From positions 67,447 to 103,723 of the forward strand of contig DLMV01000080.1 in assembly GCA_002478225.1 (NCBI GenBank): a stretch of DNA of 36,277 nucleotides, in the 5' to 3' direction. This stretch comes from Deltaproteobacteria bacterium UBA7527. GTDB lineage: Bacteria > Desulfobacterota > Syntrophorhabdia > Syntrophorhabdales > Syntrophorhabdaceae. Positions 17,577 through 24,911 of the stretch are shown here, piece by piece. Numbering within the stretch: position 1 is the stretch's first letter; every line of letters starts with the position of its first letter. The notes under the pieces were generated by a model. That model was not told the origin of the DNA. It was given only the letters and a program-made list of their open reading frames with translations, and ran no database searches. The position numbers and the translations under genes are program-made.

Positions 17577-18533
17577 ATGCAATTGTTAGACGTAACAGAC
17601 CTGAACACGTCTTTTTTCGCTGACGGGAACGTCATACGCGCTGTCGACGGCGTCAGTTTCTCGGTTTCCAAAAGCGAGACCTTTGGCCTCGTCGGCGAAA
17701 GCGGCTGCGGAAAGACCATGACCGCGCTGTCGGTCATGCGGCTCGTCCAACCGCCGGGCAGGATAGTCAAGGGACAGGTTGTCTTTGAAGGGAAAGACCT
17801 TCTCAGTTTATCAGAACGGGAGATGGAAAAGATCAGGGGCGGCAGGATCGGCATGATATTCCAGGAGCCTATGAGCGCCCTGAACCCGGTCTTCCGTGTG
17901 GGCGAGCAGATCAGTGAAGCCCTGATGATACATAAGGATGTAGACAAAAAGGAGGCCAGGGGCAGGGTCATCGAGCTTCTGAAACAGGTCGGATTCGACG
18001 AGCCTGAAAAGCGATATACGCAATACCCGCACCAGTTAAGCGGCGGGCAGAGGCAGAGGATACTTATCGGGATCGCTATATCCTGCGGCCCATCCCTTGT
18101 TATTGCCGATGAGCCCACAACGGCCCTGGATGTGGCAACAGAGTCGCAGATCATCAACTTGCTTCAGGACCTGGTGAACGATTCCGCCATGTCGATGATC
18201 TTTATTACGCATAACCTCAATATAACAAGGAAGTTCTGCCGGAGAATAGGGATCATGTACGCCGGAAGGATGCTTGAGCAGAATTCTGTCGATGACTTTT
18301 TCAAAGAACCGCTGCATCCATACAGCAAGGGGCTGCTATCGTCCATTTACGGTCTTATGGGCGACCAAAAACGCCTGACGGCTATCCCCGGCTCTGTTCC
18401 AAAGCTTGCCGAGCTTCCGCAAGGCTGTACGTTCCATCCGAGATGCCCTTATGCGATGCCTGTTTGCAGGGAAGAGGAACCGATCATCAAGGAGATGGGA
18501 AAGGGACAATGGGTCAGGTGCTATCTGTATTAG
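17577..18533 (+). CDS. oppD: Peptide ABC transporter ATP-binding protein, OppD/DppD type
   Basis: One of the two ATPases that power uptake of oligopeptides or dipeptides (nickel and opine systems are close relatives). The 318 residues have Walker A GESGCGKT at 40-47, Q-loop FQEPMSALNPV, signature LSGGQRQR at 154-161 and Walker B LVIADEP at 174-180. The oligopeptide-type C-terminal extension includes GCTFHPRCPYAMPVC, a cysteine cluster typical of this subfamily. The ATG at 17577 has only a weak purine-rich site upstream. oppF starts inside its 3' end. Substrate cannot be assigned because permease and binding-protein genes are missing. Confidence 0.92.
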   Translation: MQLLDVTDLNTSFFADGNVIRAVDGVSFSVSKSETFGLVGESGCGKTMTALSVMRLVQPPGRIVKGQVVFEGKDLLSLSEREMEKIRGGRIGMIFQEPMSALNPVFRVGEQISEALMIHKDVDKKEARGRVIELLKQVGFDEPEKRYTQYPHQLSGGQRQRILIGIAISCGPSLVIADEPTTALDVATESQIINLLQDLVNDSAMSMIFITHNLNITRKFCRRIGIMYAGRMLEQNSVDDFFKEPLHPYSKGLLSSIYGLMGDQKRLTAIPGSVPKLAELPQGCTFHPRCPYAMPVCREEEPIIKEMGKGQWVRCYLY

Positions 18534-19444
18534 ACCTGCAGAGGGTCTATGAGGTAAAGAGATCCGTTTTTTCAGTACAAAAAGAGATGATCAACGCTTT
18601 AAACGGGGTGTCTCTTGAGCTCGACCGGGGAAAGACCATCGGGATCGTTGGCGAGAGCGGTTCAGGCAAGAGCACGCTCGCGAGGTGCATCCTTCTTCTT
18701 GAAAGGCCTGACAGCGGAACGATCTTGTTTATGGGCAGGGATCTGCTGAGCATCACACGGGAGGAATTAAAGACCCTGCGTAAACAGATGCAGATCATCT
18801 TCCAGGACCCTTATTCATCATTGAACCCCCGGAAAAAGGTTTTTGACGCCATTGCGGAGCCGCTGCTCTTTCATAGGATGGTCGATAAAAAAGAGGCAAA
18901 GGACAGGGTGATCGAAATTCTGAAGGATGTCGGCCTGGACGAGAGCTTTGTCAACAAATATCCGCATGAAATGAGCGGAGGGCAACGCCAGAGGGTTGCC
19001 ATTGGAAGATCGCTTACGACAGAACCGGCCTTGATCATTGCCGATGAGCCTGTCTCTTCCCTTGATGTATCGATCCAGTCGCAGATCGTCAATCTTTTCC
19101 TGGATATAAAGGACAGAGCGGATATTGCCATGTTGTTTGTGTCTCACGACCTGAATGTCGTAAGGTTTATCTCCGACGAGATCATGGTCATGTACAGGGG
19201 CAGGGTGGTTGAGACGGGTACAAAGGACGAGGTCTTCCTGAATCCGCTCCATCCTTACACGAAGATGCTTATCAACGCTGCAAAGGGTAAATTTTTTAAG
19301 AAAGAAGGGGAGGACTTTTTCGATAAGGACAGGGGTTGTTCCTATTATGCGCGGTGTGAAGAGAGGAAGGATAGCTGCTGCGATTCCGTGCCCCGCCTTA
19401 CCGGCAGCAAAGAGCATATGACGGCCTGCTTCCGGGAAAGCTGA
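18509..19444 (+). CDS. oppF: Peptide ABC transporter ATP-binding protein, OppF/DppF type
   Basis: Second ATPase of the pair, expected to form a heterodimer with the OppD-type protein under the permease. The 311 residues have Walker A GESGSGKST from 48, signature MSGGQRQR at 155-162, Walker B ALIIADEP at 174-181 and the C-terminal motif HPYTKMLINA. A cysteine-rich tail CSYYARCEERKDSCC follows. I start it at ATG 18509, with GGAG about 14 bases upstream inside oppD, because residues encoded upstream of it (from 18443) lie within oppD and have no family similarity. The overlap with oppD is 25 bases. Confidence 0.92.
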   Translation: MGQVLSVLDLQRVYEVKRSVFSVQKEMINALNGVSLELDRGKTIGIVGESGSGKSTLARCILLLERPDSGTILFMGRDLLSITREELKTLRKQMQIIFQDPYSSLNPRKKVFDAIAEPLLFHRMVDKKEAKDRVIEILKDVGLDESFVNKYPHEMSGGQRQRVAIGRSLTTEPALIIADEPVSSLDVSIQSQIVNLFLDIKDRADIAMLFVSHDLNVVRFISDEIMVMYRGRVVETGTKDEVFLNPLHPYTKMLINAAKGKFFKKEGEDFFDKDRGCSYYARCEERKDSCCDSVPRLTGSKEHMTACFRES

Positions 19445-19475
19445 ATCGGGATCAAGGGCAGCTCATGGCTAAGGC

Positions 19476-19624
19476 AAGCACTAAATTCTAAGCACCAAAT
19501 TCTAAACAATCTCAAAATGTAAATATCAAATGTTCAAAACGAATATACTTTGACTGTGTTTTGATGTTTGAACATTAGAACATTTGAATTTGTTTAGGAT
19601 TCCGATATTAGTATTTGGTGCTTA
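19476..19624. repeat. Long imperfect inverted repeat (about 149 bp) between convergent genes
   Basis: The left end reads AAGCACTAAATTCTAAGCACC and the right end complements it as TTTGGTGCTT. The arms also share CTAAACAA/TTGTTTAG and CAAATGTTC/GAACATTTG blocks towards the centre. Pairing is interrupted but spans most of the element. It is A+T-rich and non-coding and fills the gap between oppF and the facing TPR gene. It could act as a two-way terminator. AT-rich palindromes of this look recur between genes in anaerobe genomes; that last point is from memory. Confidence 0.65.
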
Positions 19625-19631
19625 AAAAATG

Positions 19632-21515
19632 TTATTTTTTCCGGTATGGTTTCAGCATGGCCAGGACATCCGGGTGCACGGCGTGTCCGAGTGCAACAGC
19701 TTTGTCGATGTGTTCGATGGCGAGATCATACTGTTTGGCGTAGAGATAGATGGTGCCGAGATTATTGTGGGCGGAACCCATGCCAGGATTTAGCTCAAGG
19801 GCTTTCTTGTAGGATATCAGGGCTTCCTTATGCCTGTTTGTTGCCATATAGACGTTTCCCAGATTGTTGTAAGCGTCCGCAAGGTCCGGATCTATTTCAA
19901 TGGCTTTTTGACATGATTCTTCTGCCTTCTCGTAGTCCTTAATCGACAGATACGTTTTGCAGAGGTTGTGGTAGGCGTGCTCGTTCCTCGGTCTTGCTTC
20001 AATAGATTTTTTGTACAGCAATATGGCAGCGTTCTTGTCTTTGTCATAGATCAGGATACCCAGCAGGTTGTAAATGTCATCCAACCGGGGATTGATCTGA
20101 ATGGCCTTTATGCAAAAAGGAAGCGCTTTATCTTCGCGGCCTGTTGTCGCATGTATCCTGCAGAGATTTGCGTTGGCCTGGTCATAGTTTGGACTTATCG
20201 CTATTGCCATAGTAATGTCTTTTATCGATTCATCGTATTGTTTGTTCGCGAAATATGCAGCACCCCTGTTGTTATATGCTATGGAGCTCAACGGATAATT
20301 GTCGATCACGTTCCCCCATAATGAAACACCATCTTTCCACACGCGCACCTGTTTCCATGTAAGGACGCTGAGCGCAAAGAGTGCGATAGAAATGATTGCG
20401 ATCAACGTTATCTTCACGAATCGTATATGTTGACACGGTCTTTTAAAAAGATATGAAAATCCCTCCCCGAGGACATAAAAGATCCCGATCAGCGGAACGT
20501 ACGTGTACCTGTCAGCGGCAAATGCATGGCCTACGGGTATTAATTGCAGTACAGGAAGAAGGGTTACGAGATAAAATACGCTTCCTCCGATCACCTTTTT
20601 TGTATAACGCGCCGAATAGATCGCTATGGCCGCTAATGCAGCTACAATGAAAGGCGACAGCAGGAATCTGGTCTGCATGATATCAAAATGCTTTGTCGAA
20701 TACATATACTGGCAGACCAGCTTGACGGGAAGAACCATCTTTTCGAGATAAAAAACGAGGCCGTGGGCGGCGACAAAAAAGTTCTTAAAGGGGGAATCGC
20801 CGGTATAATCAACCCTTATGGCATCCTGTTGGGAAAGCAGGGCAAGGATCCCGAACAGCAGCGATAACGCGAAAAAAGGGATCTTGTTTTTCAGCGAGCC
20901 CCAGGAGATCCTGTTGCTCAGGAGATAATCGAACCATACAAGCACAAGCGGGAGCGTAACGGCCATGGATTTGGAGAGAAGGGACATGACAAAGAGCGAC
21001 AATGCAAGATAGTAGTAAATCCTTTTTTGCTCTTTAATAAAGCCCAGGTAACTGATCAGAGAGGCCAGAAAGAACAACGCGTAGAGGACATCCTTTCTCC
21101 CCGATATCCAGGCTACCGATTCAACGTGGAGAGGGTGAACGCCGAAGAGCAGACCAGCGATACATGACGCAACGATGCTGTTGCTTATCATGTATATCAG
21201 CAGAAAGACCAGCACGCAGTTCATTAAATGAATAATGATGTTCGTCGCATGATACGGCTGCGGATGAAGACCGAAATAGCGATACTCTACGGCAAAGGAC
21301 AGCAAGGTAAGGGGGTGGTAGTTGCCGATGTAGAATGTGGTGAACATCTTTTGAAAATTTGGCAGGGACAGTTTCTTTATCATCTTGTTCGTGACGATAT
21401 ATTCCTCATCGTCCCATACAAAGCCGTTTTGCATTGAAGGCATATAAACGACGGAAGTAACTATCAGGATCAAGGATATTGCAATAAGGATCTTATATTT
21501 GTTCTTTATTTCCAT
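19632..21515 (-). CDS. TMTC-like polytopic membrane protein with C-terminal TPRs (putative GT-C glycosyltransferase), copy 2
   Basis: 627 residues: about ten hydrophobic segments over residues 8-395, then about six tetratricopeptide repeats to the end. The first external loop has the acidic motif WDDEEY at 34-39, and a later loop has HPLHVESVAWISGRKD at 127-142. This is the signature of the TMTC/DUF1736 group, whose animal members are linked to protein O-mannosylation. By GT-C logic the acidic loop would face the periplasm and use a polyprenyl-phosphate sugar. TPRs such as DAYNNLGNVYMATNRHKEAL would lie on the same side or anchor partners. It is 19 bp downstream of its paralogue and last in a four-gene set. 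Enzymatic function is inferred, not shown. Confidence 0.8.
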   Translation of the reverse strand: MEIKNKYKILIAISLILIVTSVVYMPSMQNGFVWDDEEYIVTNKMIKKLSLPNFQKMFTTFYIGNYHPLTLLSFAVEYRYFGLHPQPYHATNIIIHLMNCVLVFLLIYMISNSIVASCIAGLLFGVHPLHVESVAWISGRKDVLYALFFLASLISYLGFIKEQKRIYYYLALSLFVMSLLSKSMAVTLPLVLVWFDYLLSNRISWGSLKNKIPFFALSLLFGILALLSQQDAIRVDYTGDSPFKNFFVAAHGLVFYLEKMVLPVKLVCQYMYSTKHFDIMQTRFLLSPFIVAALAAIAIYSARYTKKVIGGSVFYLVTLLPVLQLIPVGHAFAADRYTYVPLIGIFYVLGEGFSYLFKRPCQHIRFVKITLIAIISIALFALSVLTWKQVRVWKDGVSLWGNVIDNYPLSSIAYNNRGAAYFANKQYDESIKDITMAIAISPNYDQANANLCRIHATTGREDKALPFCIKAIQINPRLDDIYNLLGILIYDKDKNAAILLYKKSIEARPRNEHAYHNLCKTYLSIKDYEKAEESCQKAIEIDPDLADAYNNLGNVYMATNRHKEALISYKKALELNPGMGSAHNNLGTIYLYAKQYDLAIEHIDKAVALGHAVHPDVLAMLKPYRKK

Positions 21516-21534
21516 CTGTTCGTACTATGGCGGC

Positions 21535-23226
21535 CTATTGCCGATAGGGCTCCAAGGAGTCCATTAACGCCTGCGGGACGTTATATCCCAATTTAACAAC
21601 TTTATCAAAATGTTTTATTGCCAGTTTGTATTCCTGCCTGTTGTAATATATTGAAGCAATGATCTGGTGGGCCTCAACATTGTCAGGCTCGATATCTGTC
21701 AATATCCTGTAAAGGAGAACCGCATCATCTGCCTTGCCCATCTGCCAGTATGTCAATCCCAATCGCGTATAAAGCTTTGTGTAGTTGGGATTACGATCCA
21801 CGCTTCTTTTGTATAGCGAGATGCCCTCGCTTTTTCTGTCTGTAGACCAATAGAGCTTCATGAGGTTGTCAAAGGCAAACATATGATCAGGATTTAGCTT
21901 CAAGGCCTGTTGAAAATCCCTTGCCGCCTTATCGGCCTCCCCGGCCAGCAAAAAGGCGCTGCCCCGATTGTTATGCGCCATGACATTCTCAGGATAATGC
22001 TTTAACACATTTGTCCAGAGCGTGATGCCATTTTTCCATGTCTGAGACTGCTGCCATGTAAGGCAGGAGAGGATAACAATGATCGTGCATGCCAGAAGAG
22101 CGGTAAGGGAAGACAGATATGGTATTCGCTTCTCCCGGAGCTTTCTGTAGGCGTGCGCGAATGCATGGCCAAAGACATAAAAGAGGCCGATCGAAGGGAT
22201 GTACGTGTACCTGTCGGCGGCAACAGCCCAGCCTATTGGCGCGACCTGCAGAACCGGCAAAATTGTGAACAAAAAGAACAAGCTCCCAAAGATCAGCAAT
22301 CTATTCTTTGTGAGTGCTATAAAAGATGCGGTCACGATAAGTATGAATGGAGATATAAGATATGCAAGGGGAAGGTTGGAAAGGGCGGGATATGAGCTTG
22401 CGGGATAAGGATACAATGCGGACAGGTTGATCGGGAAGATTATCTTTACGACATAGAACAGCAGGCCATAGCTTGCGATAAAAAGGTTATGCAGGACGGC
22501 ATAATAATGCGCCGGTTTCGTAGGCCCTTTATAGTACTGGGCAAAGACTGTAATTACGAGAAAAAATATGGCAATTGCCAGGTGAGGGATCTTGTTGATG
22601 AACTGTCTTTTTTTCAACCCGGAGCCGTAAAAATGATCGAAAAGAAGCAAAACAAAAGGGAGGGTTAATGCCATGGGTTTCGACAAGATCGATAGAACAA
22701 AGAGCAGGAGAGAGAAGGTGTAATACCTCAATTTCCTGTTGTTGATGATGTACAGATAATAACTGATGAGGGACATAAGGAAGAAGAGGGCGTACAATAC
22801 ATCCTTTCTTTGCGAGATCCAGGCGACTGACTCCACGTGAAGAGGGTGAACCCCAAAGAGGACTGAGACCAGAAAAGCAACGGGGATGTCCCTGCTGAGA
22901 AGATAGATGAGATAGAACACAAGAAGGCAGTTCAACAGGTGCAGCAGCAGGTTTGTTGCATGATAAACGCGTGGATCCAATCCGAAATAATGATATTCGA
23001 TCATGTAAGTGAGCATTGTAAGGGGTATATAGTTCCAGACGGAAGAGGATGTAAATATTATGCGCAGGTTATTCGACGAGAGATCCTTTATATATGGATT
23101 GTTCCAGACATGCAGATCGTCATCCCAGTTGGTGAAATCATTGTTCAGGGAAGGGTAGAGCGATAGTGTTGTTACGGCAAGAACCAGTGTTACAGCAGCT
23201 AAGAATTGAAGCCTGTGTTTATTCAT
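21535..23226 (-). CDS. TMTC-like polytopic membrane protein with C-terminal TPRs (putative GT-C glycosyltransferase), copy 1
   Basis: 563 residues from the ATG at 23226. This start forms an ATGA overlap with the methyltransferase stop. It also places NWDDD (34-38) and HPLHVESVAWISQRKD (127-142) at the same residue numbers as in the downstream paralogue; an upstream in-frame start at 23304 would break this. The N-terminal two thirds are hydrophobic helices and the last third holds about five TPRs. Both paralogues end in a similar cap (GYNVPQALMDSLEPYRQ here). They look like a tandem duplication that then diverged, perhaps giving two sugar or acceptor specificities. Function is inferred from the family and from the adjacent lipid-phosphate sugar synthase-like gene. 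Confidence 0.8.
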   Translation of the reverse strand: MNKHRLQFLAAVTLVLAVTTLSLYPSLNNDFTNWDDDLHVWNNPYIKDLSSNNLRIIFTSSSVWNYIPLTMLTYMIEYHYFGLDPRVYHATNLLLHLLNCLLVFYLIYLLSRDIPVAFLVSVLFGVHPLHVESVAWISQRKDVLYALFFLMSLISYYLYIINNRKLRYYTFSLLLFVLSILSKPMALTLPFVLLLFDHFYGSGLKKRQFINKIPHLAIAIFFLVITVFAQYYKGPTKPAHYYAVLHNLFIASYGLLFYVVKIIFPINLSALYPYPASSYPALSNLPLAYLISPFILIVTASFIALTKNRLLIFGSLFFLFTILPVLQVAPIGWAVAADRYTYIPSIGLFYVFGHAFAHAYRKLREKRIPYLSSLTALLACTIIVILSCLTWQQSQTWKNGITLWTNVLKHYPENVMAHNNRGSAFLLAGEADKAARDFQQALKLNPDHMFAFDNLMKLYWSTDRKSEGISLYKRSVDRNPNYTKLYTRLGLTYWQMGKADDAVLLYRILTDIEPDNVEAHQIIASIYYNRQEYKLAIKHFDKVVKLGYNVPQALMDSLEPYRQ

Positions 23227-24005
23227 GAAGTGAGATCGCGTTTTTCTGCCCTGATCAAGATAACGGACGCGAACCTTAGCGGCGCTATCTTTGCATCGAG
23301 CCACACAAGAAAGGCCAGGAAAACATTAAGCCATCTAAAGATCGGCGCAATGTATCTGAGCAGGGCGGGCCGAAAAGAATGGCCTCTTTGCCCCGATGCC
23401 GGCGTATTAAAGCAGCGAAAGACAATGACCGAACATATCGTGATGATCTTTTCCAACGGCCCCAGAACCTTTTGTATATCTACCGGCGCGAGCCCTGCTT
23501 TGTCCAGCAGAACGGTTATTTCAGGAAGCTCGTATCGTCTCAGGTGGTGAACGAACCGGTCATCAAGAGAAAAGTAAGAATGCCTGTGGGGAAATGTCAA
23601 CAGGAGAGATCCTCGAGGCCTGATGACCCTGGCGATCTCTTTTAGCGCATTGCCGTCCTGTTCCACGTGCTCAAGAACCTCGGAACAGATCACGATCGAA
23701 AAGGCATCGGATCGAAACGGCAGCTCACGAACGTCTGCAGTTACATAGGAGCCTTTTCTTTGAATGTGCTTGGAAATATGGAGCGCCAGATACGAAAGAT
23801 CCGTATAGATAACGGTATTGCGATCCGGAGAAGCCACAGGCGATATGCCGGAGCCGACATCTAAGAACACCCCTCCATTCAAGGTATTCAGCAAGCTCCT
23901 GATAGCGCGCCTTCTCAGCAGGTAGTTATAGAGATAATTCTTTAGGGCAACGTAATTTTGATTTTCGAAGAGCGGTTGAAAACTGCCGGTATGGATATCT
24001 GCCAT
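23223..24005 (-). CDS. Class I SAM-dependent methyltransferase with C-terminal membrane-associated helix
   Basis: 260 residues. The SAM-binding motif I is LDVGSG at 48-53, the acidic end of beta 2 is VIYTDLS, and the motif EVLEHV at 109-114 with IRPRGSLLLTFPHRH is typical of Methyltransf_11/25 proteins. A hydrophobic C-terminal stretch (about 218-236, WLNVFLAFLVWLDAKIA) suggests membrane attachment, which would suit a lipid-linked substrate. The ATG at 24005 overlaps the GT2 stop as TGATG; a TTG at 24008 is the alternative. The methyl acceptor is unknown; a sugar or polyprenyl-linked intermediate of the same gene set is plausible. Confidence 0.85.
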   Translation of the reverse strand: MADIHTGSFQPLFENQNYVALKNYLYNYLLRRRAIRSLLNTLNGGVFLDVGSGISPVASPDRNTVIYTDLSYLALHISKHIQRKGSYVTADVRELPFRSDAFSIVICSEVLEHVEQDGNALKEIARVIRPRGSLLLTFPHRHSYFSLDDRFVHHLRRYELPEITVLLDKAGLAPVDIQKVLGPLEKIITICSVIVFRCFNTPASGQRGHSFRPALLRYIAPIFRWLNVFLAFLVWLDAKIAPLRFASVILIRAEKRDLTS

Positions 24006-24754
24006 CAATGTTGTGGGAGCAGCTGTGATTTGATGATCTTCATTTTAGAAAGACGGAAGTTCAACGCCGTTGCCAAACACCCGATGCCATATTTAACGCT
24101 CCGCCAGAAATTGATGGAGGAGGCCTCTGTGAAATATTTTGTGGGACAGCTTATCTCAGCGACCGTGTAGCCGAACCAGAGTATCTGGGCGAGCATCTGG
24201 TTGTCGAAAACAAAATCATCGGAGTTGACTTCCAGGGGCAGCCGCTCGAGGAGCTCTCTGGAGAAACCCCTGTATCCCGTGTGGTATTCCGATAATTTTG
24301 CTCCCATGAGAATGTTCTCTATCAACGTGAGGAGCCTGTTGGCGATGTATTTCCAGAGCGGCATTCCTCCCTTCAGTGCATATCCGCCGAGTATCCTTGA
24401 ACCAAGAACGCAATGGTAGAGATTGTTGCCGATCATGGATGCCATGGCAGGTATCAGCTTGGGAGTATACTGGTAATCGGGGTGCACCATGATGATGATG
24501 TCGCCGCCTTCTTCAAGGGCCATTTTATAGCATCTTTTCTGATTTGCCCCATACCCCTTATTCCTTTCATGAACATAGACCTTCGTGTGAGGCAGGGAGT
24601 GTGCGATCCTTGCAGTATCATCGCAGCTTGCATCGTCGACAAGGATCGTAAGATCGACGATATCCTGCTCCATAACCTCTTCATAGGTTTTACGCAGGGT
24701 TTGCGCTGCATTATAGGCTGGCATAACTACGATAACTTTTTTGTTTTTGAACAT
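24005..24754 (-). CDS. GT2-family glycosyltransferase, polyprenyl-phosphate sugar synthase-like
   Basis: 249 residues with the GT-A fold of family 2. VVMPAYNAAQTLRKT is at the N-terminus, the nucleotide-binding ILVDDASCDDT at about 33-43, NKGYGANQKRCY, and HPDYQYTPKL in the place of the metal-binding DXD. The C-terminal part has EYHTGYRGFSREL and SSINFWRSVKYG, as in DPM1-like enzymes that transfer a sugar from a nucleotide to a polyprenyl phosphate. There are no transmembrane helices, which fits a cytoplasmic peripheral enzyme. It is the first gene of the four-gene minus-strand set and would supply lipid-linked sugar to the downstream GT-C-like proteins. The sugar is unknown. Confidence 0.88.
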   Translation of the reverse strand: MFKNKKVIVVMPAYNAAQTLRKTYEEVMEQDIVDLTILVDDASCDDTARIAHSLPHTKVYVHERNKGYGANQKRCYKMALEEGGDIIIMVHPDYQYTPKLIPAMASMIGNNLYHCVLGSRILGGYALKGGMPLWKYIANRLLTLIENILMGAKLSEYHTGYRGFSRELLERLPLEVNSDDFVFDNQMLAQILWFGYTVAEISCPTKYFTEASSINFWRSVKYGIGCLATALNFRLSKMKIIKSQLLPQH

Positions 24755-24911
24755 GTCCGGCCAAAAAGTATAATTAGTAATTATGTATCAAAAATCCTCT
24801 CATTTATCAAAGTATTGTTTCCATAGATGAAAATATATTTTTGTTGCGTTCTACTTATCCTTGAATATTTATTGCGTAAATTGTTAACTTAAATAGACTG
24901 AACCTTACATT
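24755..24911. other. Divergent A+T-rich promoter region
   Basis: This 157-bp gap separates the glycosyltransferase set from the divergent membrane/TPR gene and should contain start signals for both. On the minus strand TATACT (24772-24767) is a possible -10, but the nearby TTGATA (24791-24786) is only 13 bases away, so I do not call a full promoter. On the plus side I see no confident box pair, and both starts have weak ribosome sites. Confidence 0.4.

Noticed and set aside
17492..18157. A 221-residue open frame antisense to oppD
   Set aside because: The plus-strand ATPase motifs fully explain the region; the antisense product is Ser/Pro-rich with no family pattern.
23227..23304. 26-residue N-terminal extension of the upstream TMTC-like protein
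   Set aside because: It lies wholly inside the methyltransferase gene, and the ATGA-linked start gives exact alignment with the paralogue.
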